From Bacteroidota bacterium (lineage in GTDB: Bacteria; Bacteroidota; Bacteroidia; AKYH767-A; 2013-40CM-41-45): a stretch of DNA of 64,000 nt. Below, one piece after another: positions 36,633 to 45,337 of the stretch. Each line of letters starts with the position of its first letter. Position 1 is the first letter of the stretch. The DNA is taken from contig SHNE01000001.1 in the NCBI GenBank assembly GCA_004295015.1, forward strand, positions 124,001 to 188,000, written 5' to 3'. Position numbers and translations under genes: made by a program. The notes under the pieces were generated by a model. It had not been told where the DNA came from. It saw only the letters and a list, made by a program, of their open reading frames with translations, and made no database searches.

Positions 36633-39395
36633 TTATTTGACCAGTTCGACGCGGATTGAAACGTAAGCCATTCTTCCAACACTCGGGCCACCATAAACGG
36701 TGAATTTCTTGTTATTCAAGAGATTTGAACAGCCAATTTTAAGTGTAGACTTTGCTTTTACAATACGATGTGAGATTTGTGCATCAACTAAGTCATATTG
36801 TGGCACAAAACCGGTGAATTGGGGTGAGCCTTCATAGTTAAATCCCTGAATCCATTTATAATTTACCATGAATCCGAGGTTCAAAAAACTCCATCCAAGG
36901 TCTCTACCACTAATTCCAACATTAAACTTATTCTCAGGGGAGTTGAAAGCAGGGATTAATGGATCCTCGGAATTTCCACGATCCAGGATGTTATAACTGT
37001 AGTTCCCATTGATCGCAAAGAATTTCTTGAAATAATAGGTCATTCCAACAGAAACACCTCTGGTTGTAACCCGATCTTTTGAATTGGTAGCTACGCGATA
37101 AATTTCATTTAAGCTGAATAGATTTACGGCAGGAATATATTCAACTGAAGCACCAATCTTATACCCTATGAAATCGGTATACCAGCTATAATAAGCAGCA
37201 AGGTCAACATAAAGATTTTTAAATAATGTTGTACGATAACCAATCTCAATCGTCTTTACCTTTTCCGGTCGAATCGGATCGACATTAAAATACTCTAAAG
37301 TGTCACGATTACCGGTATTGAATGCCGCGAACATACTTTCAAGTGTGACCAGGGAATCAAATCCCTCGAGATTTCCAACCAGCAAGGCACGACCGACATC
37401 ATAGTATAAATACTGATCGGCAAGGGTAGGATTTCTTATAGCAGATGAAAATGATGCGCGAATTATTTGTGTTGGCTTGAATGTATATACCGCGCTTAGA
37501 GCAGGAGAAAACAAATAGTCGAAGTTTTCATTCTTATCAAGACGGGCACTAAGATCTATACGCAACTTTTCATCAACAAATCTTTTTTGCAGGCCTGTAT
37601 ACATCCCGTATTCATGATTACGAATTACATAATCACCTGTGTCCCTAAAGATGTTCCCTCTTGAATCAGGAGCATACATTCGGTAATTAGCGCCCAGGGT
37701 AATGTCCATTATCTTTGGCCTAAACTTATATTCAGCATGAACATGATAGAGGGCAGACTTATCATAGAAGCGTGATCCTCCGTCAGTATAATAGGTATTT
37801 GTGATCGCTTTGAAAGCAGAATCAAACTGCGCAGTTCCCGGTTCGAAACGAGGATACTGACCTCCGGTCGTTACTGTTTGGTCCGCATATAGTCTGGTCA
37901 GATCATGATATTTATACAGGGAGTCTGAATAATTATCAAACAACCAGGGGTTTATGGCATTAACATAATCACTGTAATTAGCATATTGATCTCTCAAGGT
38001 ATTGTAACCCGGGAACTGAACCACTTTAGGCCTGTGTGTCGTATTCCATCTGTTACTGTAATCCTGGGCCCAACGGCTATCACTCTTAGCAGCGTCCTGT
38101 AACAATAAAGCGGTAACGAATGCATCATAAGATTTCCCGGCGTCTTCATTCGTGGCATAAGCCCGGATAAAAAATTTATCATCCTGTCTCACTTCAACAC
38201 GTTGCTGATAAAAATAAATATCCTTCAGGCTGTAACGGTTATCCCCTTGATATACGGTAGTTCCATTTCCAAAATTCGAAGACAAAATCAGCTCTATCTT
38301 TTTAGTGATTTTATAATGAAGGGCGGCATTCAGTTTTAAATTATGAGTACTATAATCAACAACGTCTTTCTCTTCATAGCCTGTACGATACCAAATTCCT
38401 AAGCCGGGGCGGAGTGTTGCAATGGCAGATGCATCGTTATTACTATTGTACTCATCTCCATATCTGTTTACTGCATCATAACCTCCCGGATTGTCTTCAG
38501 CATTTCTTGATTGAGGTGTTGCACTCAAATTGTCTGCCACCCAATCGTTAGCCTGCATGTAAAAAGCATTCAATTTATAAGCAAATTTGTCGGCGCCGGC
38601 CTTATTTTTAAATACCTGTGCCCAGCGAATCGCGCCTTGCAATAAATCTCTTTCAGCTGTTTTAAACTCAAGCTCAAGACCCGGCTTTACAAATGGACTT
38701 CTGGTTGTCATGCTAATAACACCATTAAACGCATTCGGTCCATAAAAAGCAGAGCTGGCCCCGGCAACCATATCTACCTTTAATACATCAAGATCTGAAG
38801 AACCGAGAAAATTCCCCAATGAAAAATTTAAACCCGGAGCCTGATTATCTACTCCATCAATAACCTGCAAAGATCGAACCGGTGATGTGCTGTTAAAGCC
38901 CCGGGTATTCACGATTGTAAAACCTAAAGACGCACTGGTAAGATCAACTCCTTTCATGGTTCCAAGTGCTTCATAAAAAGATGTTTGTGCACATTCTTTT
39001 ATGGCAATAATATCCATAGATTCAATCGTAAGTGGCGACTCTTTCTGCTTCTCTGAAATTCTGCTTCCCGTTACTTCCACGCCTTTCAATTCGACTTGCT
39101 TCGACTGTAGCTTCAATGTAAATGGCTTGTCCAATGAACTTACAGATAATTCCTGCGGCTCATATCCAACAAAAGAAATCACAAGAATGAAAGGTGGATT
39201 TCGATCAACCTGCAATTCAAATTTCCCGTCGATATCAGTTATCGTACCGGTATTACTTCCTTTTAATGTTACAACTGCTCCAATAATGGACTCGTTGGTC
39301 TTTCCGTCACGGATCACTCCGCTCACAGTTTGTGAACTTGCATTATAATTGAACGCAAAGAAAAACAGAATCGATAAAAAAATTCGTGAAGACAT
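36633..39395 (-). CDS. TonB-dependent outer-membrane receptor with CarboxypepD_reg-like domain
   Basis: 920 aa. A signal peptide (about 1-21, NASSQ) precedes a carboxypeptidase regulatory-like beta-sandwich (about 23-107, VSGVIRDGKTNESIIGAVVTLKG). The plug domain is at about 115-240 (NTRGFNSTSPVRSLQVIDGVDNQAPG, AFYGPNAFNGVISMTTR), followed by a 22-strand barrel. It ends MAYVSIRVELVK. It imports something bulky using TonB energy; no SusD partner is next to it, so it is not a polysaccharide utilisation pair. The esterase-like secreted genes follow on the same strand and may be part of the same surface system. Confidence 0.9.
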   Translation of the reverse strand: MSSRIFLSILFFFAFNYNASSQTVSGVIRDGKTNESIIGAVVTLKGSNTGTITDIDGKFELQVDRNPPFILVISFVGYEPQELSVSSLDKPFTLKLQSKQVELKGVEVTGSRISEKQKESPLTIESMDIIAIKECAQTSFYEALGTMKGVDLTSASLGFTIVNTRGFNSTSPVRSLQVIDGVDNQAPGLNFSLGNFLGSSDLDVLKVDMVAGASSAFYGPNAFNGVISMTTRSPFVKPGLELEFKTAERDLLQGAIRWAQVFKNKAGADKFAYKLNAFYMQANDWVADNLSATPQSRNAEDNPGGYDAVNRYGDEYNSNNDASAIATLRPGLGIWYRTGYEEKDVVDYSTHNLKLNAALHYKITKKIELILSSNFGNGTTVYQGDNRYSLKDIYFYQQRVEVRQDDKFFIRAYATNEDAGKSYDAFVTALLLQDAAKSDSRWAQDYSNRWNTTHRPKVVQFPGYNTLRDQYANYSDYVNAINPWLFDNYSDSLYKYHDLTRLYADQTVTTGGQYPRFEPGTAQFDSAFKAITNTYYTDGGSRFYDKSALYHVHAEYKFRPKIMDITLGANYRMYAPDSRGNIFRDTGDYVIRNHEYGMYTGLQKRFVDEKLRIDLSARLDKNENFDYLFSPALSAVYTFKPTQIIRASFSSAIRNPTLADQYLYYDVGRALLVGNLEGFDSLVTLESMFAAFNTGNRDTLEYFNVDPIRPEKVKTIEIGYRTTLFKNLYVDLAAYYSWYTDFIGYKIGASVEYIPAVNLFSLNEIYRVATNSKDRVTTRGVSVGMTYYFKKFFAINGNYSYNILDRGNSEDPLIPAFNSPENKFNVGISGRDLGWSFLNLGFMVNYKWIQGFNYEGSPQFTGFVPQYDLVDAQISHRIVKAKSTLKIGCSNLLNNKKFTVYGGPSVGRMAYVSIRVELVK

Positions 39396-39519
39396 CAGGC
39401 TGAGTATAGTAACTCAAACCTACATGTTTCAACAATATGAAACAAGCAGGCGATAAAGGATTTTCAACAATCTGATAAAAAACATGCAAAGAAATGCCGG
39501 ATTTTGTCAATGAGAATTA

Positions 39520-42500
39520 TCACCTGGAAATAATAAGCCGGCCGGCTTGACTTCTTTCATTCGAACTAAATCTGAAAAAATAAATACCGGAGGATAAATC
39601 TGAAGCGTCAAATGCCCTGACATGTTCGCCGGCTACAAGGTCGGATTCTATGATGGTGCGTAACAATTTGCCGCTCAAATCGAAAATCTGGAGGCGAACA
39701 AATTGTTTCGACTTTAAAGAAAACAGGAAAGTTGTACGTTCACTCAGGGGATTAGGGTAAACGTAAAAGGCAGCAAGGCTAACTTCTTCTTCTATACCAA
39801 GACTTGCATCAAGTATTTCGACTAATTCGCACTTTTCGCATAGCTGTGAGTCTGTCACACAAATCTCATACACACCGGCAGTCAAGCCTGAAACTGAGGC
39901 AGTACTTTGTCCGGTGCCTGTCCACAGAAAAGAATATGGAATAGCACCACCGCTAACTGTAACAATTGCGCTTCCATCAGAACATCCTGTGCATGTGACA
40001 TCATTATGTATCACTGTCAGGTCAAGCGGATCCGGACCATCAATGACAAATGAATCGACGAGCAAACAATTATTTCCATCAGTGATTGTCAGACTGCACA
40101 TTCCTTCACAAAGGTTTACTGCAGCAGCAGCTGTATCTCCGTCACACCATAAAAATCGATATGGCATCGTTCCGCCAGACAATTGAGCAAAAGCAGTACC
40201 ATCACAAAGGCCTCCGCAGGTTTCATCTGTACTTATAACCGTTGCAGCAAGGGCAGTAGGTTCTGTTATGCTTGCACTTGATGTTGCGGTACACAAATTT
40301 GAATCAGTAACTAAAACAGAATAAACTCCCGGCCCAAGGTTCTTCGCAGTATCGGAGCTTTGCCCGCCAGGATTCCATTCATAGACATACGGCAAGGTGC
40401 CTCCGCCTACCTCTGCAAAAATTTCTCCGTTCATAGCTCCTGCACAAGTAACATCATTCACAAACAATATCATTGCCAAGGGTGCCGGCTCTTCGATCAA
40501 TAGAGTTATTGAATCACGGCAACCTATTGAATCAATTACATTCACCGTATATATTCCTGAAAACAGTCCGCTTGCAGAGGAGCTCGTTGAAACAACCGGC
40601 GACCAGGTATAATTAAACGGTGAAGTTCCTGAAAGAGTGTTTAAAGAAACGGCTCCATCCGATCCTCCGTTGCAAGTTACCTTCACCTGACTGCTTATTT
40701 CAAGACCTGGTCCGGGGGTGTCACCTATGCTGAAACTTGCTGCCCTCATACAATTCAAAGAATCGGTTATCTGAACTGCGTATGATCCGGAAAAAAGATC
40801 CGACAAAGTAAGAGTTGTATCTCCACTCACAGGCCATAAAATGGAATATGGACTTACTCCACCGTTCAACCCTAATGTTATTTCCCCGTTATTCAAACTA
40901 CAACTCGCATCTGTGGATGTAGCAGAAATTTGAATTTGGCTTGGCTGATCCAGCACGAAGGATTGAGTAAGCGTACAAGCATTTGAATCTGTCACACGCA
41001 ATGAATAATTACCGGCGGATAAATTTTGCGCTGATACCGATGTTCCTCCTGAGGGTAACCATTGGTACGAATAAGGCGAAGTACCACCGTTAACAACGCT
41101 TGTTGCGCTACCATCATTTCCACCAAAACATGAAACGGCACTTGTTGAGACAGAAAAATTAATAGCAGGTGGCTCCAGTATGTTGACTTGTTGAATATTT
41201 ATACATCCTAAAGCATCTTGAATTGTGACGGTGTAAATTCCTGCAGACAGCCCTGTAGCTCCGGAAGCTGTTCCTCCGGATGGCGACCATGAATATGTAT
41301 ACGGAGGATTTCCATTACTTGCTATGATTGTTGCCGAACCATTACTTCCTCCATTACATGAAACATCATTCTTATTGCTTACGACAGAATTTAAACCATT
41401 TGAATTGATTACATGCACTTGCGCAGATTGACTGCAAGAATTTATATCAGTTACTCTTATTGTGTAGGTTCCTGCACTCAGGTTCTGTGCCAGAGCCGAG
41501 GTGCCTCCTGTAGGGAGCCACATATATTGGTAGGCTCCTGTTCCACCGGATGCCAAAACAGAAGCTGTCCCATCGCTACCGCCGCACATAGCCGGACTTG
41601 ACGAAGTGTTTAGTAAAATTAAAGAAGGCTGGTTAACTGTTACAGTGTTTGTATGGGTACAGGAATTCGCATCAGTTATAGTGAGAGAATAATTTCCTGC
41701 GGCCAATGAAGTTGCGGCAGAAGAAGTTCCTGCTCCTTGTGTCCATTGATAAGAATAAGGAGCTACACCACCACTCACAAATACCTGTGCTGATCCATCA
41801 GAGCTGCCAAAACATGATGCATGAGTGACAGTACTGGTATTACTGAGAGCAGAGGGTTGCGTGATCACAATACCTCTGGAATGCGTGCATCCGGCGGCAT
41901 CGGTTACATTGATTGTATAATTTCCGGCCGGCAATGAAGAGGCATTTGCCAAAGTCACACCACTTGGTGACCACGCATATGAATATGGTGCCGTTCCTCC
42001 GCTAAGCTGAATGGATGCAGTTCCGGAGGACGAGGCAAAACAAAGAGGGGAGACTGAATTCGTTACAGAAGAAAAAGAAGGCGGCTGAGAAATTGTTATT
42101 GAACGAGAGCCCTGACAACCATTTTGATCAGTTGCTGTCAGTGTATATATTCCTGCACTAAGGCCGCTTGCGCTATTACTTGTTCCACCAAAAGGAGACC
42201 ATTGGTATGAGTAAGGTCCCACACCTCCGCTAACATTCACAACAGCAGTTCCACTGTTTCCACCCGGGCAAGTGACTGCAGATTGCGAAACAACTGTGAC
42301 GGCCGGAGCTCCCGGATTTGAAATATTAACTGTTACCGAGCATATACAACCTCTGGCATCAGTAATAGTCACAGTATGACTTCCCGGGCAAAGCGTATTT
42401 ACTGTTGCCGTTGTTTGCCCCCCGGACCATGCATATGAATATGGAGCAGTGCCGCCGTTTACAGTGATGGTTGAAGTTCCATTGCAGCTTCCGCCCGCAC

Positions 42501-44547
42501 AGGTTGCGTTTTGTGCAGTGGCACTTGCCGTTAATAATGCTGGCTGTGTAATGCTTGTTGTAGCCGTTCTTTTACAACCAATAGCATCTTCAAAATCGAC
42601 TGAATAAGTTCCCGGACAAAGGTTTTTTAATGTGTCGGTACCTGCGCCTGTGTCCCACAAATAGGTCTTTTTATATGGACTCACACCCAAGGCAACAGCC
42701 TGGCCATCGCAAGCATTCAAACAACTTACATTTTGTTTGGCAATGGCAAAAGAACAATTACAATTTCCCGGAAGATTAGAATCCATGTAGGAAAGGCGCG
42801 CACTAATCCAGTTCTTCAAATTTGTTATTTCACCTGCGTATGTTGAAGGATATGGCGACGGATTCGGCCAGACATAAGTTCCAAGGATGGGCCACGCAGT
42901 AAAATTCCAGTCTTTTGATTCGTTTAGAACTAAGGCGATCGAATCAATAATGCCGTGAATATGTGCAGTGCTGAGAATACCGGAACGATATTCAATCCAA
43001 CGGCATTTCATCTGATTTGCATAATTAGAATCCTGTAGCATGCGCTGCCACCAAAAAGGAGGTTGGTAATTATCACCCGTACAGCTAAATTGATAGGACC
43101 ATCCGGAAGTGGTATTTCCATTACAGTAGTTTGCATTTCCCCATGCGATGTCATAGTCCCAAACAGGACCAGCCTTTAGTGTTTTTTCTTTGTCCTTATA
43201 GAGATATGATGAAATACGGTAACCATCTACATTCTTACTTATTTCATTACTAAAAAAATAATCAATGAATGAACCGTTACCTATATACTTCGCATAACCA
43301 AGTGTGCTATCCATAAAATTGGATCCACTCAATCTGCTTTCAAAACTATCTACATAAGCTTGTATATATGCCTTCTGCGAAATAACAATGCTATCCGGTT
43401 TTGGATAGTCGTACTGAAAATAAATCTTCTGATTATTTGAATGGTTCACCGGAAGGTATGGGGAATTCCACCCTGCTCCTCCTCCACCGGTTGTTTTATC
43501 AATTTTTATAATATATCCCCCTGAGATATCCGGATATGTCGTCTCATTTGTATAAAGTTTTTTGATGTCTACCCTGGACTTATCCCGTTTTACTGATTCC
43601 ATTAAAACATAAATACCTTTGTAGACCCCGTTGATTACCACATCAACAAATCGTGTACGTACAGCGTAGTGCCCCATTTCATTGGATAATCGATATGCCA
43701 GCACATTTCGGCAAAATGATTTATCGGTATAGTTTGCACTCAATATCCAATCATGCTCAAGTGGCATTCCCAATAAAGAAACATTCGAATCTACTTGCGT
43801 GTTAGGTCCACGTGTTTCAAAGCCATAGGATTTTTTAGGAAACTGTTGAGAGCTTGAGCCTCGTACTTCAATTGCAATTTTTCCAGAATAATTATTAAAA
43901 GGATCACTCAAATGGTTGCGTACTCCCGGGCCATTATAAATGATACCCATGTCACAAATTATTTTAGGATCATCAACAATATTCTGACCATTAGTATTAA
44001 TGACTACTATAGGCAAATTGGATTGATCAAAAATAAAAGTCTTAGCCGGAGTATTTCCAAAGGTCAATTTCCAGCTCACCAAGGTACCTGTCACACCATT
44101 GTTGTTATCGTCAATCACCCTAAGTTGCCAGGTACCATTGCCGTTCTGGCCATTATTAACCCGCCACAAATCTCCTTCCGGACGATAGGTACCCGTAAAT
44201 GGAGCAGAACCGGATGTAATAGATGTAGCAGCATCATGTCTGAAAACAGTATTGACATAATTATCTGAGGTGCCACCATTGTCGGTTGTTAACTCTATGC
44301 GAGTACCATCAGGGGCAGCAAGAAAACAATCAATGTCGGCATCTCTCGTGTGATTTATAGAAATAGTAACAGATTCGAGACCAAAGTTGAAGTTCATGAT
44401 GGAAGGTGACAATCCACTCACGTTCAAATTGAATCGGGAAGTATCCGTCAGGGTAATAATGGAGCCGCCGCCACCGGTAAAAGTCTGTGCTGAACTGACC
44501 AAACTATTACACATCAAAAAAAATAAAAACCCAAGCAGATTCTTCAT
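39520..44547 (-). CDS. Giant T9SS protein: P-domain, CotH kinase-like domain and 13 SprB-type repeats
   Basis: 1675 aa. Signal peptide (to about 20, VSSAQ). A proprotein-convertase-type P domain follows (about 25-165; TRDADIDCFLAAPDG, NGNGTWQLRVIDD). A CotH-like region (about 175-600) has KSYGFETRG, LEHDWILSANYTDKSFCRN, YKGIYVLMESVKRDKSRVDI and GPVWDYDIAWGN. From about 605 to 1580 I count 13 repeats of roughly 75 residues with the SprB pattern C..(N/D)G...V.GG..PYSY.W......L.AG.Y...(T/V)D...C. A type A sorting domain (YVYPNPLSERT, IFDLSGKLLRT) ends it. Probably a long surface adhesin-like fibre with a kinase-like head. The repeats make it prone to length variation. Confidence 0.9.
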   Translation of the reverse strand: MKNLLGFLFFLMCNSLVSSAQTFTGGGGSIITLTDTSRFNLNVSGLSPSIMNFNFGLESVTISINHTRDADIDCFLAAPDGTRIELTTDNGGTSDNYVNTVFRHDAATSITSGSAPFTGTYRPEGDLWRVNNGQNGNGTWQLRVIDDNNNGVTGTLVSWKLTFGNTPAKTFIFDQSNLPIVVINTNGQNIVDDPKIICDMGIIYNGPGVRNHLSDPFNNYSGKIAIEVRGSSSQQFPKKSYGFETRGPNTQVDSNVSLLGMPLEHDWILSANYTDKSFCRNVLAYRLSNEMGHYAVRTRFVDVVINGVYKGIYVLMESVKRDKSRVDIKKLYTNETTYPDISGGYIIKIDKTTGGGGAGWNSPYLPVNHSNNQKIYFQYDYPKPDSIVISQKAYIQAYVDSFESRLSGSNFMDSTLGYAKYIGNGSFIDYFFSNEISKNVDGYRISSYLYKDKEKTLKAGPVWDYDIAWGNANYCNGNTTSGWSYQFSCTGDNYQPPFWWQRMLQDSNYANQMKCRWIEYRSGILSTAHIHGIIDSIALVLNESKDWNFTAWPILGTYVWPNPSPYPSTYAGEITNLKNWISARLSYMDSNLPGNCNCSFAIAKQNVSCLNACDGQAVALGVSPYKKTYLWDTGAGTDTLKNLCPGTYSVDFEDAIGCKRTATTSITQPALLTASATAQNATCAGGSCNGTSTITVNGGTAPYSYAWSGGQTTATVNTLCPGSHTVTITDARGCICSVTVNISNPGAPAVTVVSQSAVTCPGGNSGTAVVNVSGGVGPYSYQWSPFGGTSNSASGLSAGIYTLTATDQNGCQGSRSITISQPPSFSSVTNSVSPLCFASSSGTASIQLSGGTAPYSYAWSPSGVTLANASSLPAGNYTINVTDAAGCTHSRGIVITQPSALSNTSTVTHASCFGSSDGSAQVFVSGGVAPYSYQWTQGAGTSSAATSLAAGNYSLTITDANSCTHTNTVTVNQPSLILLNTSSSPAMCGGSDGTASVLASGGTGAYQYMWLPTGGTSALAQNLSAGTYTIRVTDINSCSQSAQVHVINSNGLNSVVSNKNDVSCNGGSNGSATIIASNGNPPYTYSWSPSGGTASGATGLSAGIYTVTIQDALGCINIQQVNILEPPAINFSVSTSAVSCFGGNDGSATSVVNGGTSPYSYQWLPSGGTSVSAQNLSAGNYSLRVTDSNACTLTQSFVLDQPSQIQISATSTDASCSLNNGEITLGLNGGVSPYSILWPVSGDTTLTLSDLFSGSYAVQITDSLNCMRAASFSIGDTPGPGLEISSQVKVTCNGGSDGAVSLNTLSGTSPFNYTWSPVVSTSSSASGLFSGIYTVNVIDSIGCRDSITLLIEEPAPLAMILFVNDVTCAGAMNGEIFAEVGGGTLPYVYEWNPGGQSSDTAKNLGPGVYSVLVTDSNLCTATSSASITEPTALAATVISTDETCGGLCDGTAFAQLSGGTMPYRFLWCDGDTAAAAVNLCEGMCSLTITDGNNCLLVDSFVIDGPDPLDLTVIHNDVTCTGCSDGSAIVTVSGGAIPYSFLWTGTGQSTASVSGLTAGVYEICVTDSQLCEKCELVEILDASLGIEEEVSLAAFYVYPNPLSERTTFLFSLKSKQFVRLQIFDLSGKLLRTIIESDLVAGEHVRAFDASDLSSGIYFFRFSSNERSQAGRLIISR

Positions 44548-44696
44548 GTTAGAAGGTAGACACTAAAATTACCTGAAAAACGATCTGTAAAATCGCTTCA
44601 GGGTGATAATTTCAAGGTTCTTTTAGAAAATATATTAAAAATTGTACCCGGACTGACTAGAAAAGTTTGATCAAAAAAGGCAAAAATCATTCATTA

Positions 44697-45194
44697 TTAA
44701 GCCAAGTCAATCATTATTTGATTTTTTTCGACCTTATCGCCTTTCGTAATTCGAACCTTACGAATAACGCAGTCTGACGGGGCTTTCAGGACATTTTCCA
44801 TTTTCATTGCTTCAAGAATAAGTATTCCATCACCCTTTTGAACACTTTGTCCATTTTCAACAAGTACACTTAATACCAAACCCGGCATCGGAGCTTTAAT
44901 ATCATTTATCTTTCTACCGGCCAATGCATCAATGCCCATCTCTCTCAACAACTCATCATATTTATCTCTCAAATTGATGTTGTAAGTATGATTATTCACC
45001 TTGATAATAAATGTTTTTTCCTCCGGATTCATTTCAACCAGTTCGGCAGATATCGACTTATTATCACGTAAAATGTGAAATTTTCCTTTTTTATACTCCA
45101 ATATATCAGCATCGAATTTCTTTCCGGAAATCTCCTTTATTTCGCGGCTATACTCCGCCGTAAATTCCTTTTTATTGACGATAATTTTATACAT
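44697..45194 (-). CDS. Biotin/lipoyl carrier protein (acyl-CoA carboxylase type)
   Basis: 165 aa from the ATG at 45194 (MYKIIVNKKE). The C-terminal 70 residues form the biotinyl domain: IKAPMPGLVLSVLVENGQSVQKGDGILILEAMKMENVLKA, with biotinyl-Lys in EAMKMEN. The N-terminal part is a lipoyl-type strand region, as in carriers for propionyl-CoA or oxaloacetate-type carboxylases. The carboxylase and transferase genes are not here, so it must work with partners encoded elsewhere. It is divergent from the M1 peptidase gene. Confidence 0.9.
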   Translation of the reverse strand: MYKIIVNKKEFTAEYSREIKEISGKKFDADILEYKKGKFHILRDNKSISAELVEMNPEEKTFIIKVNNHTYNINLRDKYDELLREMGIDALAGRKINDIKAPMPGLVLSVLVENGQSVQKGDGILILEAMKMENVLKAPSDCVIRKVRITKGDKVEKNQIMIDLA

Positions 45195-45337
45195 GTCCCA
45201 AAGGTAAGGAATTGATCTATGCAAAAATATTCTGCAAGAAATACCTTATCCAACAATCAAAATACCGAATCACAGCAGGAAAAAAATGACCTTTCATGGT
45301 GATTTTAAACTCTGCAAATAAAGTATCTTCGCAGACT

